DNA of 64,000 nucleotides from Zavarzinia marina (GCF_021568905.1 NZ_JAKGSB010000001.1:496001-560000), one strand, 5' to 3'; shown: positions 42,746-52,281, counted from the first letter of the stretch. The notes: generated by a model from the letters alone, not told the origin. A program made the numbers and translations.

Positions 42746-43903
42746 ATGACCAATGTCGCCACCTATCTCGACTACAACGCGGGCGCCCCGGCGCGCCCGG
42801 CGGTGGTCGATGCCGTGGTGGCGGCGCTGGCGATCGGCGGCAATCCCTCCTCGGTCCATCGCGCCGGACGGCTGGCGCGCCGCGCGATCGAGGATGCGCG
42901 CGAGACGGTGGCGGAAACGGTCGGCGCCGAGGCGTCGGAAGTGATCTTCACATCGGGCGGCACGGAAGCGAACAACCTCGCCCTGCTGGGCGCCGTGCGC
43001 CGGGGCCTGGCGGCGCGCCTGATCGTCTCGGCGATCGAACATGATTCCATCCGCGCGGCGGCGGAAGGGGCGGGCGTTCCCGTCGCCCTCGTGCCGGTCG
43101 ATCGCGACGGTGTCGTCGACCTCGATGCCCTGGACCGCCTGCTGGCGGACGGGCAGGGGCCGGCGCTGGTCTCCGTCATGCTGGCGAACAACGAGACCGG
43201 CGTGATCCAGCCGGTGGCCGAGGTCGCGCGCATCGCCCGCGGCCACGGCGCCCTGGTCCACAGCGACGCGGTGCAGGCGCTGGGCAAGGGCGCGGTCGAT
43301 TTCTCGGCGCTGGACGTCGACATGATGACGGTCTCCGCACACAAGATCGGCGGGCCGGCCGGTGTCGGCGCCCTGGTGAAGCGCGCCGGGATCGACCTTT
43401 TGCCGCTGTCGCTGGGCGGTGGCCAGGATTATGGCCGTCGGCCGGGAACCGAGAATCTGGCGGGTATCGCCGGCTTCGCGGCGGCGGCGAAATGCCTCGG
43501 CGGTGACGCGGACGTGACGGCGCTGCGCGACCGGCTGGAGCGCGAAGTGCTGGCCCAGGTGCCCGGCACGCGGATCTTCGGGGCGGGGGCCGCGCGGGTC
43601 GGCAATACCGCCTGCATCGGTCTTTCGAACGTCAAGGCGGAAACCCAGGTCATGGCGCTCGATCTTGCCGGCGTGCTGGTCGGCGCGGGATCGGCCTGTT
43701 CGTCGGGCAAGGTCCGGCCGAGCCCGGTTCTGACCGCCATGGGGGAAAGCGAAGCGGTGGCGCGCAGCGCCATTCGCGTCAGTCTCGGCTGGGCTTCGGT
43801 CGCGGGGGATGTCGACCGCTTCCTGGCCGCCTATATCGAGTTCGCGGGCCGCGCCTTGCAGGCACGGGCCGCCGTTGTGCAAAAGGAAAGCAATCATGGC
43901 TGA
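42746..43903 (+). CDS. Cysteine desulfurase, NifS-like (first of two)
   Basis: 385 residues, aminotransferase class V. PLP Lys200 in [12 protein letters not shown]; catalytic Cys318 in [21 protein letters not shown]-terminal [20 protein letters not shown]. Compared with the neighbouring IscS it is shorter in the Cys loop and diverged (NAG in place of the QAT usual in Isc[11 protein letters not shown] in place of ERGMRSGT). Similar extra desulfurases precede iscS in some Alphaproteobacteria. It could feed sulfur to another acceptor. Its end overlaps iscS by 8 bases, so both are translated together. Confidence 0.9.
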   Translation: MTNVATYLDYNAGAPARPAVVDAVVAALAIGGNPSSVHRAGRLARRAIEDARETVAETVGAEASEVIFTSGGTEANNLALLGAVRRGLAARLIVSAIEHDSIRAAAEGAGVPVALVPVDRDGVVDLDALDRLLADGQGPALVSVMLANNETGVIQPVAEVARIARGHGALVHSDAVQALGKGAVDFSALDVDMMTVSAHKIGGPAGVGALVKRAGIDLLPLSLGGGQDYGRRPGTENLAGIAGFAAAAKCLGGDADVTALRDRLEREVLAQVPGTRIFGAGAARVGNTACIGLSNVKAETQVMALDLAGVLVGAGSACSSGKVRPSPVLTAMGESEAVARSAIRVSLGWASVAGDVDRFLAAYIEFAGRALQARAAVVQKESNHG

Positions 43904-45155
43904 TGGAAACGGCGCGCGGGGCACGGCGGATGTCCGCCCCAACATCCAGCTTCCCATCTATCTGGATTATCAGGCGACCACGCCGCTGGACCCGCGCGTG
44001 CTCGACGCCATGATGCCCTATTTCACCACCAAGTTCGGCAACCCCCACAGCCGCAGCCACAAGTTCGGCTGGGAAGCCGAGGAAGGGGTGGAAGAAGCAA
44101 GGGGCGAAGTGGCGAAGCTGATCGGCGCCGACCCGCGCGAGGTGATCTTCACCTCGGGCGCGACGGAGTCCAACAATCTCGCGATCAAGGGCGTCGCCCT
44201 GTTCAACAAGGACAGGAAGAACGAGATCGTGACCGTGGTGACCGAGCATAAATGCGTGCTCGACACCTGCCGCCACCTGGAACAGGAAGGCTTCAAGGTC
44301 ACCTATCTGCCGGTCGGCGAGAACGGCCTGATCGATCTCGACCAGCTCCGCGCGGCGGTGACGGACAAGACCGCTCTGGTCTCGATCATGGCCGTCAACA
44401 ACGAGATCGGCGTCATCCAGCCGATCGCCGAGGCGGCCGCGATCGCCCATGAGAAGGGCGCCCTGTTCCATACCGACGCCGCGCAGGCCGCCGGCAAGAT
44501 CCCGCTGGACGTGAACGCCATGGGCATCGACCTGATGTCCATCTCCGGCCACAAGCTCTATGGGCCGAAGGGCGTGGGCGCGCTCTATGTCCGGCGGAAG
44601 CCCCGCGTGCGCCTGGTCGCCCAGATGAACGGCGGCGGGCAGGAGCGCGGCATGCGTTCAGGCACCCTGGCGCCGCCGCTCTGCGTCGGTCTGGGTGAAG
44701 CGTGCCGCATCGCCCGCGAAGAAATGATCAAGGACAATGCGCGCATCAAGGCGCTGTCCGAGAAATTCTATGAGACCGTGAAGGCCAAGCTGCCGGACGT
44801 CTTCCTGAACGGCGACAAGGACCGGCGCTATCCCGGCAACCTGAACCTGTCCTTCGCCTATGTGGAAGGCGAATCCCTGATCATGGGGATCAAGGATCTG
44901 GCGGTCTCGTCCGGTTCCGCCTGCACCTCGGCATCGCTGGAGCCGTCCTATGTGCTCCGTGCGCTCGGCGTCGAGGAAGAGCTGGCGCATACCTCCATCC
45001 GGTTCGGCTTCGGTCGCTTCACGACCGAGGCGGAAATCGACTACGCCGCCGACACGATCGTCAATCGTGTCAGCAAGCTGCGGGAAATGAGCCCGCTCTG
45101 GGAAATGGTCCAGGATGGTATCGACCTCAAGTCGATCCAGTGGTCCGATCACTGA
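43896..45155 (+). CDS. iscS: Cysteine desulfurase IscS
   Basis: 419 residues. Takes sulfur from cysteine and passes it as a persulfide to IscU. PLP Lys220 ([12 protein letters not shown]), catalytic Cys343 on the flexible loop ([20 protein letters not shown]), and the IscS-type C-terminus ending [10 protein letters not shown]-terminal [20 protein letters not shown]. The ATG at 43896 overlaps the previous gene by 8 bases and has AAAGGAAAG upstream; the frame open from 43809 is not used. The long IscS-specific C-terminal tail that contacts IscU is present. Confidence 0.96.
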   Translation: MADGNGARGTADVRPNIQLPIYLDYQATTPLDPRVLDAMMPYFTTKFGNPHSRSHKFGWEAEEGVEEARGEVAKLIGADPREVIFTSGATESNNLAIKGVALFNKDRKNEIVTVVTEHKCVLDTCRHLEQEGFKVTYLPVGENGLIDLDQLRAAVTDKTALVSIMAVNNEIGVIQPIAEAAAIAHEKGALFHTDAAQAAGKIPLDVNAMGIDLMSISGHKLYGPKGVGALYVRRKPRVRLVAQMNGGGQERGMRSGTLAPPLCVGLGEACRIAREEMIKDNARIKALSEKFYETVKAKLPDVFLNGDKDRRYPGNLNLSFAYVEGESLIMGIKDLAVSSGSACTSASLEPSYVLRALGVEEELAHTSIRFGFGRFTTEAEIDYAADTIVNRVSKLREMSPLWEMVQDGIDLKSIQWSDH

Positions 45156-45180
45156 GCGGCAGAACACAGGAGATTACACC

Positions 45181-45567
45181 ATGGCCTATAGCGACAAGCT
45201 GGTCGATCACTACGAGAACCCCCGCAACGTCGGCTCCTTCGCCAAGGGCGACGAGGGCGTGGGCACCGGTCTGGTCGGCGCGCCGGCCTGCGGCGACGTC
45301 ATGAAGCTGCAGATCAAGGTCAGCCCCGAGGGCCTGATCGAGGACGCCAAGTTCAAGACCTTCGGCTGCGGCTCGGCGATCGCGTCGTCCAGCCTCGTCA
45401 CCGAATGGGTGAAGGGTAAGAGCCTGGATGAAGCGGCGACGATCAGGAACACCGACATCGCCAAGCACCTGGCCCTGCCGCCGGTGAAGATCCATTGCTC
45501 CGTGCTGGCCGAAGACGCGATCAAGGCCGCCATCGCCGACTACAAGGCGAAGCACGAGAAGGCGTAA
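45181..45567 (+). CDS. iscU: Fe-S cluster assembly scaffold IscU
   Basis: 128 residues. Builds [2Fe-2S] clusters with sulfur from IscS. The three conserved cysteines are Cys37 (APACGDVM), Cys63 (FGCGSAIASS) and Cys106 (KIHCSVLAED). The LPPVK motif (99-103), recognised by the chaperone HscA, directly precedes the third Cys. N-terminal MAYSDKLVDHYENPRNVGSF is typical. It starts 25 bases after iscS with AGGAG upstream. Confidence 0.97.
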   Translation: MAYSDKLVDHYENPRNVGSFAKGDEGVGTGLVGAPACGDVMKLQIKVSPEGLIEDAKFKTFGCGSAIASSSLVTEWVKGKSLDEAATIRNTDIAKHLALPPVKIHCSVLAEDAIKAAIADYKAKHEKA

Positions 45568-45578
45568 GGAGTAAGGCG

Positions 45579-45923
45579 ATGGCAGCCCTCGCGCGCCAGA
45601 TCATGGAAGTGACCGAGCCGGCGGCGGCCCGGGTGAAGGAATTGCTGGAAAAGCGCGGCAAGCCTTCGGTCGGGGTGCGCATCGGCGTGCGCACCGCCGG
45701 CTGTTCGGGGATGCAGTACACGCTCGAATACGCCGACGAGAAGGGCAAGTTCGACGAGGTGGTGGAGGACAAGGGCGTCACCATCCTGGTCGAACCCAAG
45801 GCGGTGATGTTCCTGATCGGCACCAAGATGGATTTCGAGCAGGACAAGCTGAAATCCGGTTTCACCTTCATCAACCCGAACGAGAAGGCCCGCTGCGGCT
45901 GCGGCGAATCCTTCCACGTCTGA
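45579..45923 (+). CDS. iscA: A-type Fe-S carrier protein IscA
   Basis: 114 residues. Accepts clusters or iron and delivers to apo-proteins. A-type cysteines: Cys42 (RTAGCSGMQYTLEYAD) and the C-terminal pair Cys106/Cys108 (CGCGESFHV). The DFEQDKLKSGFTFINPNEK region is family-typical. It starts 11 bases after the iscU stop, with GTAAGG upstream. Confidence 0.95.
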   Translation: MAALARQIMEVTEPAAARVKELLEKRGKPSVGVRIGVRTAGCSGMQYTLEYADEKGKFDEVVEDKGVTILVEPKAVMFLIGTKMDFEQDKLKSGFTFINPNEKARCGCGESFHV

Positions 45924-45927
45924 TGTG

Positions 45928-46545
45928 ATGATGGTGGAGCCGGCCGAACGCCCGATTTCCTGCGCGTCCTGCGGCGGCGAGGTGGCGGATGCGATCTGCG
46001 CCGCCTGCAATGCGTTGCAACCGCCGGGCCAGATCGACCATTTCGCGCGCCTCGGTGTCGACCGCTCCTATGCCGTCGATCCGGCGGCGCTGGAACGGGC
46101 CTATTTCGCGGCTCAGCGCCGCTTTCACCCCGATCGCTTCGCCGGGCGCGGGGCGAAGGAGAAGACTTTCTCCCTTCAGCACGCGACCCTGATCAACGAA
46201 GCCTATGAGACGCTGCGCGACCCTTTGGCGCGCGCGCGTTACCTCCTCGAACTCGAAGGGCGGCCCCTGCCGGGCGGTGACGGCCAGACCATCGCCGATC
46301 CCGAATTGCTGATGGCGGCCATGGAATGGCGCGAGGCGCTGGAAGAGGCGGAGACGCCGGACCAGATCGCCGACATCGCCAGACGGCTTGTCGCCGAGAC
46401 GGGCGAGGTCGAAGCCGCCCTCGGCACGGCTTTCGCCGCCCATGACCTGGACAGCGCGATCCATGAGGCCCTGCGCCTGTCCTATCTCGTCAAACTAGGG
46501 AGCGAGTTGAAGCGCCGCCGCGCGCCCGGACTCGCAAGGATCTGA
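45928..46545 (+). CDS. hscB: Co-chaperone HscB with N-terminal zinc ribbon
   Basis: 205 residues. J-protein partner of HscA. The J-domain has HPD in [16 protein letters not shown]-like context ([15 protein letters not shown]), with [20 protein letters not shown] and a C-terminal three-helix bundle that binds IscU. N-terminal [20 protein letters not shown] forms a CxxC...CxxC zinc ribbon, as in eukaryotic HscB and some alphaproteobacterial ones; it is absent from E. coli HscB. A GTG at 45925 also starts this frame. Its stop overlaps the hscA start. Confidence 0.92.
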   Translation: MMVEPAERPISCASCGGEVADAICAACNALQPPGQIDHFARLGVDRSYAVDPAALERAYFAAQRRFHPDRFAGRGAKEKTFSLQHATLINEAYETLRDPLARARYLLELEGRPLPGGDGQTIADPELLMAAMEWREALEEAETPDQIADIARRLVAETGEVEAALGTAFAAHDLDSAIHEALRLSYLVKLGSELKRRRAPGLARI

Positions 46546-48443
46546 TGCTTCTCGACATTCACGAACCCGGACAGACCCCGCTGCCCCACGCGGGCGAGTC
46601 CGATACCGCGGCCGTCGGCATCGACCTCGGCACCACCAATTCCCTCGTCGCCCTGTCCCTGGACGGCAAGCCGGAGATCCTGCGCGATGCGCTGGGCGAC
46701 GGCATCGTGCCTTCCGTCGTCGCCTATCTGGAAGGCGAGGACGAGCCGGTGGTCGGCCGCGTCGCCATGCGGATCATGGAGGCCGAGCCCGAGGCCGTCG
46801 TCGCCTCGGTGAAGCGCCTCATGGGTCGTGGCACCGGCGATGTCGCCGTATTGGGCGGCCATCTGGCGCAGAAGATCCATGATGACGGCCCCGGCGATGG
46901 AACCGAAGGCGGCATGGTGAAGCTGGACGTCGGCGGGCGCGTGGTCTCGCCGGTCGAGGTTTCGGCGGAAATTCTGCGCACGCTGCGCCAGCGCGCCGAA
47001 ATGGCGCTGGGCAAGGGCGTGGACCGGGCCGTGATCACGGTGCCGGCCTATTTCGACGACAGTGCGCGCACCGCGACGCGGGATGCCGCGCGTCTCGCCG
47101 GTCTCGAGGTGCTGCGCCTCGTCAACGAGCCGACGGCGGCGGCGCTGGCCTATGGTCTCGATCGCGGGGCGGAGGGGCTCTATGCCGTCTATGATCTCGG
47201 CGGCGGTACCTTCGACGTCTCGCTCCTGAAGCTGGAAAAAGGCGTGTTCCAGGTTCTCGCCACGGGCGGCGACGCGGCGCTTGGCGGCGACGATCTCGAC
47301 CGGGCGCTGGCCCAGCATCTGATCGACGCACGCGGCGATGCCATCGCGGCCGGGGACGTGAAGCCGGTATTGGCCACGGCACGGCGGGCCAAGGAAATGC
47401 TGACCGATGCGGAGAAGGTCGAGGTCGACCTCGACTTCGGCGGCAAGGCCACGCGCCATGTGGTGACGCGGGCCGAATTCGAGGCGCTGATCGCGCCCCT
47501 GGTGGCGCGCACGACCGAGGCGGCGGGGGCGGTGCTGCACGACGCGGGTGTCGAGGCCGGGGCGCTTTCGGGCGTGGTGCTGGTCGGCGGCTCCACCCGG
47601 GTGCCCCTGGTGCGGGCGGAAGTCGCGCGCGTCTTCGGGCGCGCGCCCCTGGGGGACATCGACCCGGACGAGGTGGTGGCGCTGGGGGCCGCGCTTCAGG
47701 CGGAGGCGTTGACGCGGGGTTCGGACACGTTGCTGCTGGACGTGGTGCCCCTGTCGCTGGGGCTGGAGACCATGGGCGGATTGATCGAGAAGGTGATTCC
47801 GCGCAATACGCCGATCCCGGTCTCCCGCGCCCAGGATTTCACCACCTATCAGGACGGCCAGAGCGCCATGGCGATCCATGTCGTTCAGGGCGAACGCGAG
47901 ATGGTCGATCAGAATCGCTCGCTGGCGCGCTTCGTGCTGGCCGGGATTCCGCCCATGGTGGCGGGGGCCGCGCGTATCCGCGTCACCTTCACCGTCGATG
48001 CCGACGGCCTGCTGACCGTCACCGCGAGGGAGGCGGGGACGGGCGTGGAAGCCCATGTCGAAGTGAAACCATCCTATGGTCTTTCGGAAGAGGAGATGGG
48101 CGACATGCTGCGCGCCTCCCTCGAAAACGCCCGGGCGGACGTCACCACGCGCCTGTTGGCGGAAGCCCGTGTGGATGCAAGGCGCTTGATCCTGGCCCTC
48201 GAATCGGCACTGGCGGTCGACGGCGACCTGTTGTCCGCCGAGGAACGGGGCGGGATTGATGATGCCCGCGCGGCATTGGAAACCGCCATGGCGGGCGAGG
48301 ACCGGGAGACGGTGATCGCCGCGACCGAGGCGCTGGAAACCGCCGGCCGGCCCTTCGCCGAGCGGCGCATGGACCGCAACATTCGCCGCGCGCTTTCGGG
48401 TGTGGAGGTCAGCCGGCTTGAATCGCGGCTGCAGGCGGGCTAA
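46545..48443 (+). CDS. hscA: Fe-S assembly Hsp70 chaperone HscA
   Basis: 632 residues. Nucleotide-binding domain: [67 protein letters not shown]. Substrate-binding domain from about 395 ([28 protein letters not shown]) with a short lid. It is an Hsp70 of the HscA class rather than DnaK: length about 630 and isc context. Uses ATP to release clusters from IscU at the LPPVK motif. Its ATG overlaps the hscB stop (TGATG). Confidence 0.95.
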   Translation: MLLDIHEPGQTPLPHAGESDTAAVGIDLGTTNSLVALSLDGKPEILRDALGDGIVPSVVAYLEGEDEPVVGRVAMRIMEAEPEAVVASVKRLMGRGTGDVAVLGGHLAQKIHDDGPGDGTEGGMVKLDVGGRVVSPVEVSAEILRTLRQRAEMALGKGVDRAVITVPAYFDDSARTATRDAARLAGLEVLRLVNEPTAAALAYGLDRGAEGLYAVYDLGGGTFDVSLLKLEKGVFQVLATGGDAALGGDDLDRALAQHLIDARGDAIAAGDVKPVLATARRAKEMLTDAEKVEVDLDFGGKATRHVVTRAEFEALIAPLVARTTEAAGAVLHDAGVEAGALSGVVLVGGSTRVPLVRAEVARVFGRAPLGDIDPDEVVALGAALQAEALTRGSDTLLLDVVPLSLGLETMGGLIEKVIPRNTPIPVSRAQDFTTYQDGQSAMAIHVVQGEREMVDQNRSLARFVLAGIPPMVAGAARIRVTFTVDADGLLTVTAREAGTGVEAHVEVKPSYGLSEEEMGDMLRASLENARADVTTRLLAEARVDARRLILALESALAVDGDLLSAEERGGIDDARAALETAMAGEDRETVIAATEALETAGRPFAERRMDRNIRRALSGVEVSRLESRLQAG

Positions 48444-48474
48444 AGCCTGCGATCGGATTTCTGGAGTTATGCAT

Positions 48475-48813
48475 ATGCCCAAGATGGTCTTCATCAGCCC
48501 CGACGGCAAGACACGGACCGAGGTCGACGCCCCGGTCGGCCTTTCGGTGCTGGAGATCGCCCACCGCAACAAGATCGACCTCGAGGGCGCCTGCGAAGGC
48601 TCGCTCGCCTGTTCGACCTGCCATGTGATCGTGGACCCTGAATATTTCGGGGCCCTGCCCGAGGCGACGGAAGAGGAAGAGGACATGCTGGACCTGGCCT
48701 TCGGTCTGTCCCATACCTCGCGCCTCGGCTGCCAGATCATCATGTCCGAGGATCTGGACGGTCTGGTGGTGTCGCTGCCGGCGGCCACCCGCAACATGAT
48801 GGTCGACAAATAG
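48475..48813 (+). CDS. fdx: [2Fe-2S] ferredoxin, Isc type
   Basis: 112 residues. Adrenodoxin-like ferredoxin that supplies electrons during cluster assembly. Cluster cysteines Cys40, Cys46, Cys49 ([18 protein letters not shown]) and Cys86 ([15 protein letters not shown]). ATG 48475 (MPKMVF) has GGAG 8 bases upstream; an ATG at 48469 is too close to that site. Start and context match isc fdx. It might in principle also serve the CYP153, but this is not shown. Confidence 0.95.
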   Translation: MPKMVFISPDGKTRTEVDAPVGLSVLEIAHRNKIDLEGACEGSLACSTCHVIVDPEYFGALPEATEEEEDMLDLAFGLSHTSRLGCQIIMSEDLDGLVVSLPAATRNMMVDK

Positions 48814-48822
48814 GGCACGCTC

Positions 48823-49017
48823 ATGCGCTGGACCGACGTCTATGATATCGCCGCCGGGCTCGAGGATGCGCACCCGGACGTGGACGTCGTGAATCTGCGC
48901 TTTACCGACCTGCACAAATGGGTACTGGCGCTGGACGGCTTCTCGGACGATCCCGAGCGTTCGAACGAGAAGATTCTCGAAGCCATTCAGGCCGCCTGGA
49001 TCGAGGAACGCGAATGA
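48823..49017 (+). CDS. iscX: IscX (YfhJ) Fe-S cluster assembly protein
   Basis: 64 residues, MRWTDVYDIAAGLEDAHPDV, then the conserved LRFTDLHKWVLALDGFSDDP and ERSNEKILEAIQAAWIEE. A small acidic protein that binds IscS and modulates its activity, possibly with iron. It is the usual last gene of isc operons; here its stop overlaps the tenA start by 3 bases. Confidence 0.95.
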   Translation: MRWTDVYDIAAGLEDAHPDVDVVNLRFTDLHKWVLALDGFSDDPERSNEKILEAIQAAWIEERE

Positions 49018-49730
49018 CCACCCTGTTCGACCGGCTGCGCGATGGCGCGGCCGAGGATTGGCACGCCTATTTCGCCCATCCCTTCGTGGACGGCTTGGCC
49101 CATGGCACGCTGCCCGAGGCGGCCTTTCGCCATTATCTGGTGCAGGACTATCTGTTCCTGATCCATTTCGCGCGGGCCTATGGGCTGGCCGTCGTCAAGG
49201 CCGACGATCTGGCCGCCATGCGCGCCGCGACGGCGACGCTGGATGCCCTGATCAATCATGAAATGAAGCTGCACGTTGATTTCGCGGCGGGCTGGGGCAT
49301 TTCGCCGGAAGAGATGGAACAGGCCCCCGAGGCGCCGGAATGCATGGCCTATACCCGCTATGTCCTGGACCGGGGGCTGGCCGGGGACGTGCTGGACCTC
49401 AAGGTGGCGCTGGCGCCCTGCGTCGTCGGCTATCGCGAGATCGCGCAGGCGATCGCGGCGCGGCCCGATTATGTCGCCGACGGCAATCCCTATGCCCCCT
49501 GGGTGGCGATGTATGCCGGCGCCGAATATGCCGCTGTCGCCGATGCCGCCGTCGCCGAACTCGACCGTCTGGCCGCGGCCCGGCTGACCGAGGCGCGCCT
49601 GCCCGCGCTGACCCGCACCTTCGCCGAAGCCTGCCGCCTCGAAGCCGGCTTCTGGGAGATGGGCTGGCAGGCCGGGCAGGGGGACAAGCCACCCCGCTTC
49701 TGGTCCAAGCTGTTCCGCAAGCGCGGGTGA
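49014..49730 (+). CDS. tenA: TenA family aminopyrimidine aminohydrolase/thiaminase II
   Basis: 238 residues, all-helical. Hydrolyses degraded thiamine (aminopyrimidine) for salvage. Family marks: FRHYLVQDYLFLIHFARAYG, the catalytic Cys136 in LAPCVVGYREIAQAI, NPYAPWVAMYAGAEY and the C-terminal glutamate region EACRLEAGFWEMGWQ. ATG 49014 overlaps the iscX stop and GTGA overlaps the next gene, so it is translated within the isc transcript. Joining to iscX is unusual: no thi genes are near. Confidence 0.92.
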   Translation: MTTLFDRLRDGAAEDWHAYFAHPFVDGLAHGTLPEAAFRHYLVQDYLFLIHFARAYGLAVVKADDLAAMRAATATLDALINHEMKLHVDFAAGWGISPEEMEQAPEAPECMAYTRYVLDRGLAGDVLDLKVALAPCVVGYREIAQAIAARPDYVADGNPYAPWVAMYAGAEYAAVADAAVAELDRLAAARLTEARLPALTRTFAEACRLEAGFWEMGWQAGQGDKPPRFWSKLFRKRG

Positions 49731-50524
49731 CCGGCTCCGCCCTTTATTCCGATCCGGCGCTCGCCCGGTTCTACGACCTCGAAAATGGCTGGGGCGCGGA
49801 CTTCGATTTCATTCGCGCGACGGCCCGGCCCGGCTCTTCCGTGCTGGATCTCGGCTGCGGCACCGGCGAACTGGCGGCCGGGCTCGCCGAGACCTGCCGG
49901 GTCACGGCCGTCGATCCGGCCCCGGCCATGCTGGACATCGCCCGGGCGCGGGACGGGGGCAGGGCGCGGGGCGGAGGTGGGGCGGTCGACTGGCGCCTGG
50001 GCGATGCCCGCGTGCTCGACCTCGACCAGAGGTTCGATCTCGTGGTGCTGACCGGGCACGCCTTCCAGGTGTTCCTGACGCCGGGCGATCAGGCCGCCGT
50101 GCTCGCCACCATCGCCCGTCATCTGGCGCCCGGCGGACGTTTCCTCTTCGACAGCCGCAATCCGAAGGTCGCCGCCTGGCGGCGCTGGACACCCGAAGCC
50201 TCGCGCCGGACGATCGTGGACCCGGTACTGGGCGAACTCGTGGCCTGGAACGACGTGCGTCAGGATCCGGCAACCGGGGTGGTCACTTACGAGACATTCT
50301 ACCAGGCAGGCGACCGGCGTCTCGCCGCCAGCGCCGATCTCCGCTTCTCGACCCAGGCGGAACTGGCCGATCTGATCGCGGCGGCGGGCCTCGGCGTCGA
50401 ACGCTGGCTCGGAAACTGGACGGGCGCGCCCTTCACGCCGGACGCGCCCGAAATCATCCCGATCGGCGCTGCCCCTCACCCCAGCCCTCTCCCCAAAGGG
50501 GCGAGGGGGCAGAGCGAGCCCTGA
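49727..50524 (+). CDS. Class I SAM-dependent methyltransferase
   Basis: 265 residues. Motif I VLDLGCGTGELAAGLAETC, acidic loop VTAVDPAPAMLDIARA, then RLGDARVLDLDQRFDLVVLT and LAPGGRFLFDSRNPKV. The GTG at 49727 overlaps the tenA stop by 4 bases. The substrate is unknown. The last about 17 residues, APHPSPLPKGARGQSEP, are encoded by a dispersed palindromic repeat starting near 50472, so the original C-terminus probably ended about here before the repeat inserted or expanded. Confidence 0.87.
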   Translation: MTGSALYSDPALARFYDLENGWGADFDFIRATARPGSSVLDLGCGTGELAAGLAETCRVTAVDPAPAMLDIARARDGGRARGGGGAVDWRLGDARVLDLDQRFDLVVLTGHAFQVFLTPGDQAAVLATIARHLAPGGRFLFDSRNPKVAAWRRWTPEASRRTIVDPVLGELVAWNDVRQDPATGVVTYETFYQAGDRRLAASADLRFSTQAELADLIAAAGLGVERWLGNWTGAPFTPDAPEIIPIGAAPHPSPLPKGARGQSEP

Positions 50525-50570
50525 CCGGACTCCCTCGCCCCGTAAGCGGGGGGAGGGTTGGGGTGAGGGG
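50472..50570. repeat. Second type of dispersed palindromic repeat, overlapping the methyltransferase end
   Basis: CCCCTCACCCCAGCCCTCTC (from 50472) is inverted at the other end as GGGAGGGTTGGGGTGAGGGG (50551-50570), with inner complementary tracts CCCCAAAGGGGCGAGG and CTCGCCCCGTAAGCGGGG. The outer arms could form a long stem. Related CCTCACCCCAACCCTCTCCC units are widespread intergenic repeats in Proteobacteria. It also stands 15 bases from the convergent hydratase stop. Confidence 0.75.
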
Positions 50571-50584
50571 TGAGACGCTGCCTT

Positions 50585-51385
50585 TTACTTCCCGGCGAAA
50601 TGCGCCGGGCGCTTCTGCAGGAAGGCGGCGACGCCTTCCTGGAAGTCGGCGGTCTGGCCGGCGGCACGCTGGAGCTGGCGTTCGAGGTCGAGCTGCTGGT
50701 CGTAGCTGCTCTCCAGGCTCGCCTGCATCATCTTGCGGATCATGCCCAGCGTCTTGGTCGGGCCCTTGGCCAGCCTGCCAGCGATCTCCATCGCCGTCGG
50801 CATCAGGTCGGCGTCCTCGACCACGCGGTTGATCAGGCCCCATTCGAGCGCCTTCTCGGCCGGCAGCTTCTCGGCCATCAGGGCAAGCTCGATGGCCCGC
50901 GCGCGTCCCACGAGGCGCGGCAGCAGCCAGGACGAGCCGCCGTCCGGCACCAGGCCGATCTTGGCGAAGGCCTGGAGGAAGCTGGCGGATTTCGCCGCGA
51001 TGACCATGTCGCCCATCAACGCGAAGCTCATGCCGACACCGGCGGCGGCGCCATTGACGGCGGTGACGATGGGCACGCGCAGGTCGCGCAGGCGCTTGAA
51101 CAGCGGATTGTAGAATTCCTCCAGCACCCTGCCGACGTCGGGCACGCCGTCGCCGAGCAGGGCGCCGGGGTCGGACAGATTGGCGCCGGCGCAGAAGCCC
51201 CGGCCCGTGCCGGTGATCACCAGGGCGCGCACGCCCTGGGCCGCATCCTCGACAATGGCGATGGCGGCGCCCAGCTCGCGCACCATCGACGTGGTGACCG
51301 CATTCATGGCGGCGGGATCATTGAAGGCGATGACCATCACGCCGTCTTCGATGGTGACGGTGATCTTCTCGAACGCATGGGCCAT
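50585..51385 (-). CDS. Enoyl-CoA hydratase/isomerase family protein
   Basis: 266 residues of the crotonase fold. The substrate/oxyanion loop is ITGTGRGFCAGANLSDPG and the second glycine-rich loop is AAAGVGMSFALMGDMVIAAK. The PDGGSSWLLPRLVGRARAIE segment is typical of PaaG/PaaF-like and 2,3-dehydratase branches. The usual second Glu of crotonase (in GxxPxxG) is replaced by Asp in VPDGGSSW, so hydratase activity is plausible but not certain. ATG 51385 begins MAHAFEKI. It is a tandem paralogue of the next upstream gene, with 4 bases between. Confidence 0.88.
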   Translation of the reverse strand: MAHAFEKITVTIEDGVMVIAFNDPAAMNAVTTSMVRELGAAIAIVEDAAQGVRALVITGTGRGFCAGANLSDPGALLGDGVPDVGRVLEEFYNPLFKRLRDLRVPIVTAVNGAAAGVGMSFALMGDMVIAAKSASFLQAFAKIGLVPDGGSSWLLPRLVGRARAIELALMAEKLPAEKALEWGLINRVVEDADLMPTAMEIAGRLAKGPTKTLGMIRKMMQASLESSYDQQLDLERQLQRAAGQTADFQEGVAAFLQKRPAHFAGK

Positions 51386-51389
51386 GGCG

Positions 51390-52190
51390 TCAGGCTCCGG
51401 TAAAGACGGGTTTGCGTTTCTGGAGGAAGGCGGCCACCCCCTCCATCGTGTCGTTTGTGTTGAAGGCGATGCGCTGGCTCTCGGCCTCGAGGGCGAGCTG
51501 GGCCGCGAAGTCATTGCCCTCGGAAGCCGTCAGTGCCTTCTTGATCAGGCCGAAGCCGGTGGTGGGGCCGGCGGCCAGGCGATCGGCCAGGGCACTGGCG
51601 GTCGCCATCAATTCGGCGTCCTCGACCGCCTGCCAGATCAGGCCCCAGTCGGCGGCCTTGTCGGCCGGCAATTTCTCGCCGAGGAGGGCAAGTCCCATGG
51701 CCCGCGCCCGGCCGACCAGGCGCGGCACCAGCCACGTGCAGCCGATGTCCGGCACGATGCCGAGATTGGGTCCGAAGACTTGGATGAAACTCGCGGATTT
51801 CGCTGCGACGACGATGTCGCAGGCGAGCGCGACGCCGACACCGCCGCCGGCGACGACACCGTTCACGGCGCAGACCACCGGCTTTGGCAGGGCCGCGATG
51901 CGGGCCACCATCGGGTTGATCAGGGCGTGCATCGTGTCGGCCACGGCATCGCCGAGGGTGCCGCCCTCGGGGATCGGGCGGGGGCGCGCCAGATCGGCGC
52001 CGGAACAGAAGGCGCGCCCGGCGCCGGTCAGCAGGACGGCGCGGATCCCGGGATCCGCCGCCGCGTCGTCGAACACGAGGGTGAGTTCACGATACATCGG
52101 CTCGTTGAGGGCGTTCAGCACCTCCGGCCGGTTCAGCGTGATCTGGGCAACTCCCCCCCGGCGCTCGTACAGGAGCGTTTCGTATGTCAT
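51390..52190 (-). CDS. Enoyl-CoA hydratase/isomerase family protein, tandem paralogue
   Basis: 266 residues, the same length as its neighbour, with loops LTGAGRAFCSGADLARP and VVAGGGVGVALACDIVVAAK and the PDIGCTWLVPRLVGRARAMG segment. The region around TLNRPEVLNALNEPMYRELT is standard for the family. Loop positions match the downstream copy closely, so the pair arose by duplication or belongs to one operon of beta-oxidation/ring-cleavage steps. ATG 52190 is the family start. The product is cytoplasmic; the acyl-CoA substrate is unknown. Confidence 0.88.
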   Translation of the reverse strand: MTYETLLYERRGGVAQITLNRPEVLNALNEPMYRELTLVFDDAAADPGIRAVLLTGAGRAFCSGADLARPRPIPEGGTLGDAVADTMHALINPMVARIAALPKPVVCAVNGVVAGGGVGVALACDIVVAAKSASFIQVFGPNLGIVPDIGCTWLVPRLVGRARAMGLALLGEKLPADKAADWGLIWQAVEDAELMATASALADRLAAGPTTGFGLIKKALTASEGNDFAAQLALEAESQRIAFNTNDTMEGVAAFLQKRKPVFTGA

Positions 52191-52281
52191 GCGGTCCTCG
52201 TTGGCTGGGACCGTATGATTATGACCGTGACGGAACGGAAGTGAACCCCGTTCACTTAAGCCGAGGATGCCGCGACGGCAA

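Noticed and set aside
48469-48474. ATG at 48469 as the fdx start
   Set aside because: It is only 2 bases from the GGAG ribosome site; ATG 48475 has correct spacing and the standard MPKMVF start.
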